A stretch of 15,501 nucleotides of DNA from CAZFBA01 sp964517135 (GCA_964517135.1 CAZFBA010000061.1:1-15501), one strand, 5' to 3'; shown: positions 7,798-15,240, counted from the stretch's first letter. Numbers and translations are program-made. Notes: generated by a model not told the origin, from the letters alone.

Positions 7798-7830
7798 GAC
7801 CCCTGATTATCAGAGGTCATTTACTTTATT
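7798..7830 (+). terminator. Intrinsic terminator of the CHASE2 kinase gene
   Basis: A 9-base stem pairs 7798-7806 (gacccctga) with 7810-7818 (tcagaggtc), one mismatch, loop tta. It is preceded by an A-run and followed by the T-rich atttactttattta. It starts 5 bases after the TAA stop. Confidence 0.7.
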
Positions 7831-7910
7831 TACTATGAAAGAGTTAGAGGTCTTCACTAGATATAAAACCATAAATCAAAAAGATTTGCTTGTGATCAAG
7901 GGTATTTTTT

Positions 7911-7931
7911 ACACTTATTTACATTAAGTGT
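7911..7931. terminator. AT-rich perfect hairpin between convergent genes
   Basis: A 7-bp perfect stem pairs acactta (7911-7917) with taagtgt (7925-7931), loop tttacat. T-rich sequence flanks it on the plus-strand 3' side (attttgt) and a T-run precedes it (7905-7910). It could back up termination for the kinase gene. Read on the minus strand it is followed by A, so it is a poor terminator for the gene at 8022-9953. The stem has only two G-C pairs. Confidence 0.3.
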
Positions 7932-8021
7932 ATTTTGTACCATTAATCCTTACTGAAGTTAGGAACAACCTCAAAGCCCTGTTAAAAGAGATTGCCAGCT
8001 TTGTAGTAATCACATAAGGTA

Positions 8022-9953
8022 TTAATGTCTTTTTACCAGAATATTACAATTTCTTATTAATCGGGCCAGGTTCTTAAATATTGGATCCTGTTCAGACATA
8101 AAAAATTCAACATATTTATAATGGTCATAGGTCATTTCAATATCAGGTTTAAATGGAACATAGGGCTGTATGCGCTTTTCCAGTAAGTAAACACTAAAGT
8201 CTCTGAGATCTTTGTCTTCCATACCAGAAGTAAAAGCAATTGGCACCAGTATCTTATAGCCAACTTGGGTGTTTTCCAGTATTGTCCTGATGTCTCTTTT
8301 GAGCCTGTAGTTCTTTTCGTTGTAGTGAGGTAACAATATTTCAATGGATTTTTCAAGGTCAATTTTCTGTATTTCTTTTCTAAGAAGTGCTCTTTTTCTA
8401 TCTATTTCAGCGTTGTGGCCTGTAGTATCATCTCTTAAGTATCTTCTTGAGCATTGTTTTTCAAGCTCGGCCAGAAGTTTGTTTAACTTGTCTACTTTTG
8501 CATCTAAAATAAGCTTCTGACGTTTGATTATATCTGACTTTTCAATAATTGAAACACGCTGATTAATTATAATTTCTATTATTACTGCTCTTTCTTCGTC
8601 TGTAAACTTTTCTATTTTTAATAGTTTTTCAAAAACCATAACAACATGCTCTTCTGACCGTATTTTTAGAAATTGATTGATAAGAAAATCAAGACAGGCA
8701 AAATCTATTGATGGCAGTTCATTAATAATTCGCTCTTGCTCAGAAGCAGGAAGCCTGAAAAACATCGGTATATAGTATGGTATAAGCTCATTAATAAATA
8801 TTTTCTGTTCTTCTTCTGAATATGAAGATATTTTATTTATCTGGTACAGCAAAAAACCCATGAATGTAGGCGATGAATAGTTTTTAAGCATCTTAAATAT
8901 ATCCAGTTTAAGGGTTTCTTCAATGTAAGGGAAAAAATCTCTAATCATATTAAAGTCAAACGAATAATTTTGTTTTCTGATAAACGACCTCAGGCGTTGT
9001 TGAAACATACAATCAATGGGTGTGCCTACAAAATCAGTGAAATGCTGACAAAGCTCAACAAGAGAAAACTCATTAATAGTATTTCTGACCTTGTTGTATT
9101 CCTTAAAGTAGTTACATAAAAACAATTCATTTTTAATACCGAGAATATCTCTATTGTTCTTCAATAAATCAATCAGCCAGTGGTTATAGGGGTTTCTTTC
9201 ATACTCCTGGAGAGCAAAATAACTATCCATTGTTTCAGGATGTTTTTTAATATACTGATCAAGCCTGTCAATTAATGAACTTGTATAAGTTTCTCTATTG
9301 CCATCATATCCTTTAACATTTGGCACCAGTTGTATATAAAAAATTTTTTCTTTAAAACTCAGATGATTAAAAAATTTATCTATAAAATCACAATAGCAAG
9401 AGTGGATATCACGCTTAAAAAGGCGCATTATCTCGGGTATATCATCTTTATTAAGGGTTTCTTGAAGCCGTTCAACAATCATTTTTTTGAGCTCTTCTAC
9501 ATCAGAGTTAATTAATACCTGAAAACTATCCTCAATAGAAAGCTTATCAACTGCTTTTTTTGTGCTTTCAGGGCCATAAATAGAAGAATAAAATTCTAGA
9601 GTCTTAAAAATGCTGCTAAACTTGGGCATAAACTTTTTTTTGCGAATAATATGAAGTATTCTGGGGTGTTTGTTTTCAAGAAAATGATCACAAAGTGCAA
9701 TAACAAGCTCTTTATCAGTTTGATTATATTCAAGGCTTAATAGATATGTTTCTGCAATTTGCCTGACCTCATTATCTTCGCATTTGACCCCTTCTATAAC
9801 AGCAGCTATTTTCTCGTTTATCCATCCTTCAAAACGAGCATTACAGATTTCTTCTATGACTTTTTTGCGGCGAAACTTCCCTAATATTGGCGTTGAATCT
9901 TTAAGTTGAGCTTTTCGCACCTCATAAAAGTCGCCGGGATTTCTTTCTCTCAT
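8022..9953 (-). CDS. Large alpha-helical (HEAT-like) protein of unknown function
   Basis: I do not recognise this 643-residue protein by family. It has no signal peptide and no membrane segment, so it is probably cytoplasmic. It reads as almost entirely alpha-helical, with a succession of paired helices suggestive of HEAT/ARM-like solenoid repeats. These are clearest at about 55-115 (EVRQIAETYLLSL, then KELVIALCDHFL) and again around 350-470. A long charged coiled-coil segment covers about 466-537. Helical pairs resume at the C-terminus (RDIRTILENTQVGYKILV, then KDLRDFSVYLLEKRI). No catalytic motif is visible, so a scaffold or protein-binding role is the reasonable guess. The start has only a weak ribosome site (GGA about 10 bases upstream). 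A perfect 14-base palindrome lies 25 bases upstream. It is transcribed alone, divergently from the 375-residue protein. Confidence 0.88.
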   Translation of the reverse strand: MRERNPGDFYEVRKAQLKDSTPILGKFRRKKVIEEICNARFEGWINEKIAAVIEGVKCEDNEVRQIAETYLLSLEYNQTDKELVIALCDHFLENKHPRILHIIRKKKFMPKFSSIFKTLEFYSSIYGPESTKKAVDKLSIEDSFQVLINSDVEELKKMIVERLQETLNKDDIPEIMRLFKRDIHSCYCDFIDKFFNHLSFKEKIFYIQLVPNVKGYDGNRETYTSSLIDRLDQYIKKHPETMDSYFALQEYERNPYNHWLIDLLKNNRDILGIKNELFLCNYFKEYNKVRNTINEFSLVELCQHFTDFVGTPIDCMFQQRLRSFIRKQNYSFDFNMIRDFFPYIEETLKLDIFKMLKNYSSPTFMGFLLYQINKISSYSEEEQKIFINELIPYYIPMFFRLPASEQERIINELPSIDFACLDFLINQFLKIRSEEHVVMVFEKLLKIEKFTDEERAVIIEIIINQRVSIIEKSDIIKRQKLILDAKVDKLNKLLAELEKQCSRRYLRDDTTGHNAEIDRKRALLRKEIQKIDLEKSIEILLPHYNEKNYRLKRDIRTILENTQVGYKILVPIAFTSGMEDKDLRDFSVYLLEKRIQPYVPFKPDIEMTYDHYKYVEFFMSEQDPIFKNLARLIRNCNILVKRH

Positions 9954-10325
9954 TGGGTTTTCCAGGAACCGTTATCACATTAAATTTAATGCTGCAAGCC
10001 TAACTTTTACTATACTACTACATTTTATAATATTTCACGCAATTAAACCAGATGGATAATTTGAAGTGCTGATAGGGATAAGACATTTGTATTTTAAATT
10101 CATACATACTTATCCTGGAATTATCAAAGACTTGAAAAAACAATTATGCTATTCTTTTTTAGCCACAAAGCCTATTAATGCAGCAATACAGCGATTACAA
10201 AAATTATTTATACAGTTAGTAAAGAATTATTACCTTTGTGTTATGTGCTAGCATCAACTTTTTTTCAGGGTGTTTTAACAAATTGAGATAAAAACCTTTA
10301 TTGTTCTACGGGGGTAGAAAAAAGA
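9954..10325. other. Divergent intergenic region of 372 bases
   Basis: No convincing gene is present. A 61-codon open frame from GTG at 10066 lacks a ribosome site and reads like random AT-rich DNA. The region holds the palindrome at 9978-9991 and the 8-base palindrome tgctagca (10247-10254). The tract ggggg at 10310-10314 is the only ribosome-site-like sequence for the TTG start at 10326. I see no confident promoter pair on either strand. Confidence 0.5.
9978..9991. promoter_or_regulatory. Perfect 14-base palindrome, possible operator
   Basis: The sequence cattaaatttaatg is fully self-complementary and lies 25 bases upstream of the start at 9953. Its placement between start and promoter region fits an operator for a dimeric regulator, but AT-only palindromes of this size can occur by chance here. 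Confidence 0.3.
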
Positions 10326-11453
10326 TTGAGCGTTGCTTTTAACAGTCATGTTATTGCTGTTAATCCTGTTAATACGCAGGTAAGAGGCTTTAAAACGCAG
10401 GCACTGCCAGCGTTTAAAGCTGATAGGGTTTCTTTTACTTCTGACAAAGAAGATAAAGAAGAGAATGTTGCTAAAAAGAAAGATAAGATTAATTCGGCCA
10501 GTCGTGAAAAGCTTAAAGTTCTCTCCAGCCTTGGTATGGGTTTTATACAACCCATTAAAGATATTTATAAGACAGTTATGAAGAACCCTGTTGCCAGTGC
10601 AGTTGTTATAGCCCTGACTGCAGCAGCAATGAAACACATTAAGCTGGTAGGAACTCTTTTAACTGTGGGTATATGTGCTCTTGGCAGCTATAAAGTTGGT
10701 TCAGGTACCCTAAACAGCCTCAGAGCTATCAGGGCTGAACGCAAAAAAGATAGCGAAGAACGTGACTATGCAAAAGCTAACAATAATATTAAAAAAGCAG
10801 GTGAGGGTATTTTCGATGTGGCTCTGACTGCAAATGCAGCCATAAATAACACCAGATCACTTTTTAGATCTGGGCAGGCTGTTAGCCAGGCAAAAGAGGC
10901 TAATACATACCAAAAAATCTATGCCCTGCTTAAACAAATCGAATCTAAAGATGATATTTTAAGAGGACCAGCTAATATTAAAGCTCTGGGCAATACGATA
11001 AAGCATGAAGGTATAAACGAAATTAACAAACTCAAACGCATTTTAACAGGCTCCAGAGGAGATCAGGTACCTGAAAGTATTTTACCACTTAAAGATGCGC
11101 TTGTTGATTCAGCAAAGCAAAAAGAAGTTTTAAAACGCTTGCCGCTTGATGAACTTGAAAAAATGCCAAAAGTGAAAGGCAATAAAGAGCTTCTTGATCT
11201 GATTAGAAAGATCAGAGAAGGACAGGTCATTCTTAAAGAAGACGAGTTCCTTCAAATTGTTGAGCTTGCAAAGTATATAGAAACTCCGGATAAAGCACTG
11301 GCAGGTATGAAAGCTATCAAAACCATTGCAGATACTGCTAGCAGGTCTGATGACGCATTAAGAATTATTGCAAAACGTGTCAAAACCTTTGAAACATCCG
11401 GCCTGAGTAAATCTGCAAGGGTCAATGCCACTGCAATCAACGAGGATCGATAA
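10326..11453 (+). CDS. Lineage-type protein with N-terminal SFTS tag and membrane hairpin, unknown function
   Basis: The 375-residue protein has no recognised family. Its N-terminus (1-60) is low-complexity and contains FKTQALPAFKADRVSFTS, followed by a Lys/Glu-rich patch (40-60). From memory, N-termini with scattered F and a final SFTS- or F.G-like motif recur in proteins of gut Melainabacteria; this is unverified. Two adjoining hydrophobic stretches (about 88-104 and 106-125) could form a membrane hairpin, and a third weakly hydrophobic helix lies at about 159-175. The remainder (about 180-375) is helical and charged, with many Lys, Glu and Asp. The start is TTG at 10326 with ggggg 11 bases upstream; no ATG occurs until residue 71, which would remove the tag. 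There is no classical signal peptide. It appears monocistronic. The dispersed repeat copy B begins 3 bases after the stop, and hairpins follow. Confidence 0.85.
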   Translation: MSVAFNSHVIAVNPVNTQVRGFKTQALPAFKADRVSFTSDKEDKEENVAKKKDKINSASREKLKVLSSLGMGFIQPIKDIYKTVMKNPVASAVVIALTAAAMKHIKLVGTLLTVGICALGSYKVGSGTLNSLRAIRAERKKDSEERDYAKANNNIKKAGEGIFDVALTANAAINNTRSLFRSGQAVSQAKEANTYQKIYALLKQIESKDDILRGPANIKALGNTIKHEGINEINKLKRILTGSRGDQVPESILPLKDALVDSAKQKEVLKRLPLDELEKMPKVKGNKELLDLIRKIREGQVILKEDEFLQIVELAKYIETPDKALAGMKAIKTIADTASRSDDALRIIAKRVKTFETSGLSKSARVNATAINEDR

Positions 11454-11455
11454 AA

Positions 11456-11490
11456 AAAAGATCAGTGCATAACTTAAAATTTTTCGATTT
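11456..11490 (+). repeat. Dispersed repeat, copy B
   Basis: Positions 11456-11479 match the reverse complement of 81-104 over all 24 bases, and 11481-11490 (ttttcgattt) matches the complement of 69-78 after a one-base gap and one mismatch. It starts 3 bases after the stop of the 375-residue protein. Confidence 0.8.
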
Positions 11491-11496
11491 CACAAT

Positions 11497-11522
11497 AAAG
11501 AAACCATTCAGTTGGTTCCTTT
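11497..11522 (+). terminator. Hairpin after the 375-residue protein gene
   Basis: A 10-base stem pairs 11497-11506 (aaagaaacca) with 11513-11522 (tggttccttt), one mismatch, loop ttcagt. It is followed by ataattgttta, only modestly T-rich. It is a plausible terminator 44 bases past the stop. Confidence 0.45.
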
Positions 11523-11540
11523 ATAATTGTTTATAAATTA

Positions 11541-11637
11541 TCCTGACTTCTGATAAGGCAAATGTAGTGCCTTAAAAAAATAAACTCTCCTTATTTCATG
11601 CGCCTTTTGGCGTTTTTATATTGGAAGTCGGGAGTTA
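11541..11637. ncRNA. Multi-stem element between convergent genes: structured RNA or bidirectional terminator
   Basis: Nested stems are visible. P1 pairs 11541-11550 (tcctgacttc) with 11624-11633 (gaagtcggga), 10 pairs with one G-T. P2 pairs taaggca (11554-11560) with tgcctta (11568-11574), loop aatgtag. P3 pairs cgcc (11601-11604) with ggcg (11609-11612), loop tttt, followed by ttttt. An alternative stem pairs aactctc (11583-11589) with gggagtt (11631-11637) and would compete with P1. On the plus strand both long stems contain a G-U pair where the minus strand has C-A, which favours a plus-strand RNA. On the minus strand, the alternative stem followed by tattttttt would make a terminator for serA. 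A role in bidirectional termination is the simplest reading. Confidence 0.45.
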
Positions 11638-11656
11638 ACAGAAGCAATTTAGCTTC

Positions 11657-13255
11657 TTAAGACTTTAAATTAACATATTTAGCACCGTATATACCATCGA
11701 TTTCTTTTAATTTTGTTAGCATTTCTTTACTGACAGGATCATCAACATTCAGAACCATTACAGATTCACCTCCCGGGGTACTTCTTTCTTTTCTACCGAC
11801 CTGCATCATAGAAATATTGATATTTTCATTTCCAAGAAGACCTGCTACCTGAGCAATCATACCAGGTCTATCGTGGTGAGGCAATACAATCATATGTTCA
11901 GCCGGTTCAATATTAGCATAATAGCCGTTAAGTCTTATAATTCTTGGGATATCTTTACCAATAACAGTACCATAAGCCTGATTAACTTCTTCTTCAGTAG
12001 TTAGAATTACCTTTAACAATCCTACATAGCTGCCTGAGTCAGTTGATTTAGATTCTTTAACGTGTAAACCTCTTTTTTGAGCGAGAATAGGAGCATTAAC
12101 ATAGTTAACACCTTCCTGAGAGCAGCATAACATACCTTTAGTGACAGCAATAGCAAGCGGTGAAATATCAAGATCAGCAAGTTCACCGCAGGCAACTATC
12201 TCTACATTTTTAGCAACTCCAGAAGTCGTTTGCCTGACAAGAGAACCGAGATTTTCTGCCAGCGTCATGTAGTGTTTTACAGGCTCAAGAGTTTCGGGTT
12301 TTAACGAAGGAATATTCACAGCGCTTTTAGCTGCACGGCCTGAAGCTATGTCTCTAATTTGCTCTGCAACATCAACTGCCACGTTAATCTGAGCCTCTTC
12401 TGTACTTGCTCCAAGGTGAGGTGTTAAAACCACTTTATTGCCTAATTTATGCAATGGAGAATCAGTAGAAGGCTCTTTTTCAAAGACATCAATAGCAGCC
12501 ATTGCTACCTGCCCGTTTTCAATAGCCTCTGCAAGTGCCTGTTCGTCAATAATGCCACCTCTTGCACAGTTGACAATTTTGACTCCTTTTTTCATTCTGT
12601 TGAGAGTATTTCTGTTGATGAGATGCATCGTTTCTCTTGTTTTAGGGACATGTAAAGTAATAAAATCGGCATGTGGCCAGATTTCATCGTATGATTTAGC
12701 ATAACAGGCGCCAATCTGATTAACTACTTCCTGACTGACAAAAGGATCATAAACAATAACATTCATTCCAAGGGCTTTTGCTACTTTTGCAACTCTGTTT
12801 CCAATTTTACCCAGACCAATAATACCCAGAGTTTTCTTATAAACTTCTATGCCTACAAACTTTGATCTTTCCCACTTGCCTTCTTTCATTGAAATATCGG
12901 CTTCAGGGATATGTCTGGCTATTGAAAGCATAAGTGCAATAGTATGTTCAGCAGCTGCAACAGTATTACCCTCAGGGGAATTGATAACTATGATGCCTTT
13001 ATCTGTAGCAGCCTCAAGATCAACGTTATCAACACCGACACCGGCTCGACCGACCACTTTTAGTTTATCTGCAACTTCAATAACCTCTTTAGTTACTTTT
13101 GATGCACTTCTAATCATTAATCCATCAAAATCTTTTATGATTTCTTTAAGTTCATCAGCACTTACAGAAGGCCTGTAGTCAACTTCGCAAGTATTTTCAA
13201 GAATTTTAACGGCAATGGGATTTATTTTATCTGTAACCAGTACTTTAAAGCTCAT
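11657..13255 (-). CDS. serA: D-3-phosphoglycerate dehydrogenase
   Basis: The 532-residue enzyme oxidises 3-phosphoglycerate to 3-phosphohydroxypyruvate with NAD, committing carbon to serine. It is the long form. The substrate-binding part is residues 1-100 and 285-315. The Rossmann domain has GLGKIG at 147-152 and D170 for NAD ribose. The catalytic set is R232 (NCARGGIID), E261 and H280 (TPHLGAST). An intervening ASB domain (about 326-448) precedes a C-terminal ACT domain (about 454-528; DRPGMIAQVAGLL), which in many SerA enzymes mediates serine feedback. Length fits the family. The start was set at the ATG at 13255, because AAGGAAGG lies 8 bases before it. The upstream Met at 13276 lies inside the aminotransferase gene and has no such site. 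This ATG follows the aminotransferase stop by one base, so the genes are co-transcribed and translationally coupled. Confidence 0.97.
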   Translation of the reverse strand: MSFKVLVTDKINPIAVKILENTCEVDYRPSVSADELKEIIKDFDGLMIRSASKVTKEVIEVADKLKVVGRAGVGVDNVDLEAATDKGIIVINSPEGNTVAAAEHTIALMLSIARHIPEADISMKEGKWERSKFVGIEVYKKTLGIIGLGKIGNRVAKVAKALGMNVIVYDPFVSQEVVNQIGACYAKSYDEIWPHADFITLHVPKTRETMHLINRNTLNRMKKGVKIVNCARGGIIDEQALAEAIENGQVAMAAIDVFEKEPSTDSPLHKLGNKVVLTPHLGASTEEAQINVAVDVAEQIRDIASGRAAKSAVNIPSLKPETLEPVKHYMTLAENLGSLVRQTTSGVAKNVEIVACGELADLDISPLAIAVTKGMLCCSQEGVNYVNAPILAQKRGLHVKESKSTDSGSYVGLLKVILTTEEEVNQAYGTVIGKDIPRIIRLNGYYANIEPAEHMIVLPHHDRPGMIAQVAGLLGNENINISMMQVGRKERSTPGGESVMVLNVDDPVSKEMLTKLKEIDGIYGAKYVNLKS

Positions 13256-13256
13256 T

Positions 13257-14426
13257 TTATTTACCTTCCTTAGCATATTCTAATATAACTTTAGCTGCTT
13301 CTGCTGATCCTTTGCCAAATTCAACAGGATAACCTAACTCTGCAAGGCAAACTTCTATGCAGGAAACAGTTGCAAGGATATCTCTATCTGAACAAAAGCC
13401 AAGATGACCGATACGGAATATTTTACCTTTAAGATGCTCCTGTCCGCCTGCAAGTGAGATATCAAAGCGTTTTTTCATAGCTTTCCTGAAGTCATCAGCA
13501 TTCATGCCTTCAGGAGCACAAACAGCAGAGATAGAATTTGAACGAACACAAGGGTCCTCTACGTATAGTTTCATACCTAATGACGGCACAGCCGACTGTA
13601 CACAAGCAGCCAGCCTAGCATGACGTTTAAAGATATTTTCAAGTCCTTCTTCCTGCATCATTTTAAGAGCCGCTTCAAGTGCTACAAACAGGTTTACAGC
13701 AGGAGTATAGGGAGTTGTATTTTTTAAAAGGTTTTTTCTGGCAGATTTCAAATTGAAATAATAGCTAGGCATATTACACCTATCAACTGCTTTCCAGGCT
13801 TTTTCACTGAGAGCAATAAAACCCAGGCCAGGCGGTAACATAAAACCTTTTTGACTTCCTGAGACAGCTATGTCAATATTCCACTCATCAAAGGGCATAT
13901 TTATAGCACCCAAACTTGTTACAGCATCCACGATTAAGAGAGCACCGTGTTTATTGACTATTTCAGAAATATCCTTAAGAGGATTCGTTACTCCAGTAGA
14001 AGTTTCATTGTGTGTAACACATACAGCTTTAATTTTCTTAGCTGTATCTTCATTTAATATTTCTTCTAAGATGCTTATTTCCAGGGCTTTACCCCATTCA
14101 ACATCTATAGTATCAACATCTGCACCTTTCATCAGTGCAATGTCACGCCATCTTTCGCCAAACTTACCACCAACAACACATAATACTTTGTCGCCGGGGT
14201 TAATTGTATTGTATATAGCAGCCTCCATGGCACCTGAACCACTTGATGCAAAGGTAATTACATCCTGTTTAGTTTGAAACAACCACCTGAGACCTTCAAG
14301 AACGTCTGCAAATATCTGGGAAAATTCAGGGGTTCTATGGCCTATAGGGTGTTTAGCCAGTGCCAGAAGAACTGATTGTGGGGTTGGGGTTGGGCCCGGT
14401 ATCATTAAAAATTCTTTGTCTCTCAT
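13257..14426 (-). CDS. Class V PLP aminotransferase (alanine--glyoxylate / serine--pyruvate / phosphoserine type)
   Basis: The 389-residue enzyme is a fold-type I, class V aminotransferase of the alanine-glyoxylate/serine-pyruvate group. Relatives are often annotated as the small subunit of a cyanobacterial soluble hydrogenase. The N-terminus has the family signature IPGPTPTP (9-16) and GHRTPEF (29-35). SSGSGAMEAA (61-70) binds the PLP phosphate, D167 (LLIVDAVT) the pyridine nitrogen, and K193 (SGSQKGF) forms the Schiff base. R338 (FRIGHLG) should bind the substrate carboxylate. The enzyme is encoded directly before serA, which begins one base after this stop, and the last codons carry the serA ribosome site. 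This suggests it transaminates 3-phosphohydroxypyruvate in place of SerC, but serine-pyruvate or serine-glyoxylate activity is equally allowed by sequence. The start has AAGGTG 6 bases upstream. All key residues are intact. Confidence 0.94.
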   Translation of the reverse strand: MRDKEFLMIPGPTPTPQSVLLALAKHPIGHRTPEFSQIFADVLEGLRWLFQTKQDVITFASSGSGAMEAAIYNTINPGDKVLCVVGGKFGERWRDIALMKGADVDTIDVEWGKALEISILEEILNEDTAKKIKAVCVTHNETSTGVTNPLKDISEIVNKHGALLIVDAVTSLGAINMPFDEWNIDIAVSGSQKGFMLPPGLGFIALSEKAWKAVDRCNMPSYYFNLKSARKNLLKNTTPYTPAVNLFVALEAALKMMQEEGLENIFKRHARLAACVQSAVPSLGMKLYVEDPCVRSNSISAVCAPEGMNADDFRKAMKKRFDISLAGGQEHLKGKIFRIGHLGFCSDRDILATVSCIEVCLAELGYPVEFGKGSAEAAKVILEYAKEGK

Positions 14427-14981
14427 ATTTCACACCTTTTCTGGTTCTCGTACTGACAGCGTTTAGTTTATCATAGAGATGTTTTACAAAATATAACTCT
14501 AAAAGGTAGCATATATACTAGACTATAGAGTAATAAAACCAGAGAGCCTTTTAAACACGCATGATAAAAAACTTTACGTTTAAGAACAATAAAAAGGTTA
14601 ATATTCAAATAAATATAATATCTATATGTGGAATAAACTTAACGTATTCTTTAAATACAGCACTTAGTAGTTAATCACGTAACTTCCTATTATTTGTTAC
14701 GATGAAAATCATAAAATACTTTACATTTATATCATCTTCCTGCCCGACAGCGGGTTCGCTTACTTTGCAGCTGTGCTCACGCATTCTGTTTTTTTCATAA
14801 ATATAAACATTTTAGACAGAATAAAAAAAGGCTAAGCCAGATACTCTAATAGAAATAATTTGAGCTCTTAAATATTAATTTTACATAGTAATTCTTTATG
14901 TTTGAGGCAATTTTTAGAAATAATTTGTTTTTATATAAGTAAGACAATGTAACAGGCAAAAATTTTTAAGAGGTTATTAAA
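14427..14981. other. 555-base divergent intergenic region
   Basis: No gene is visible. The minus strand has a near-consensus -10, TATGAT (plus 14470-14475), for the aminotransferase, without a clear -35. A 6-bp stem pairs cgtaac (14678-14683) with gttacg (14696-14701). A GC-rich patch sits at about 14741-14785. A 7-base inverted repeat, attctgt / acagaat, flanks the T-run after it. The 13-base direct repeat tagaaataatttg occurs at 14850-14862 and 14915-14927. TATATA at 14932-14937 is a possible -10 for the small gene at 14982. Confidence 0.5.
14741..14785. other. GC-rich island with a short hairpin in AT-rich spacer
   Basis: About 45 bases are clearly richer in G and C than the surrounding several hundred. 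They include a small hairpin (cccg 14743-14746, loop acag, cggg 14751-14754), then gttcgctt, and a cagctg palindrome at 14768-14773. No T-run directly follows the hairpin. It may be part of an undetected small RNA or a repeat remnant. The gggttcgc string recalls a tRNA T-arm, but no tRNA fold forms around it. Confidence 0.3.
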
Positions 14982-15215
14982 ATGAAGGATATTCAAGAAT
15001 ATATTAATAAAATTGAGCAAATGTCAAAATCACAGACAAATGTCAGGTGTATGCCTGTCACAAAAGAGCATATTAAAAACAATATCAACAATATGGATGC
15101 CATAGAGGACTATAAAGAAGTCAAAGAGATCGTCGAAGAATGGGAAAAAGAACTGGGCAACCTTGGCAGAGAAGCTGCACCGGTTCCAATACCTGTCAGA
15201 ACGAAAGACAAGTAA
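14982..15215 (+). CDS. Small hydrophilic protein of unknown function (77 aa)
   Basis: This is a compact gene with a good ribosome site (AAGAGG 8 bases before the ATG) and a strong terminator 26 bases after the stop, which supports it as real and monocistronic. The 77-residue product is highly charged and probably mostly helical. A first helix is at about 2-16 (KDIQEYINKIEQMSK) and a second, acidic one at about 38-60 (DAIEDYKEVKEIVEEWEKEL). The tail is Pro-rich (AAPVPIPVRTKDK). It has one Cys (C23), no membrane segment and no known motif that I recognise. It is likely a small cytoplasmic protein, perhaps a partner or regulator. No function can be assigned from sequence. Confidence 0.8.
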   Translation: MKDIQEYINKIEQMSKSQTNVRCMPVTKEHIKNNINNMDAIEDYKEVKEIVEEWEKELGNLGREAAPVPIPVRTKDK

Positions 15216-15240
15216 TACTGAATGGCTGAAAAGTTTAGGG

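Noticed and set aside
10066..10251. 61-codon frame starting with GTG in the divergent spacer
   Set aside because: No ribosome site, AT-driven Phe/Ile/Leu/Lys composition and no supporting context.
10275..10637. 120-codon open frame on the minus strand overlapping the start of the 375-residue gene
   Set aside because: It is antisense to coding sequence for most of its length, with Cys/Phe/Arg-rich content and no ribosome site.
13256..13276. Longer serA start adding seven residues
   Set aside because: The upstream ATG lies within the last codons of the aminotransferase gene and lacks a ribosome site, whereas the ATG at 13255 has AAGGAAGG 8 bases ahead and starts the conserved SerA N-terminus.
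13870..14277. 135-codon open frame on the plus strand
   Set aside because: It runs antisense inside the well-supported class V aminotransferase, has Ser/Leu/Pro-rich content typical of reverse-frame translation, and no domain.
14743..14790. tRNA-like T-arm string gggttcgc
   Set aside because: No acceptor stem, anticodon stem or matching T-stem forms around it.
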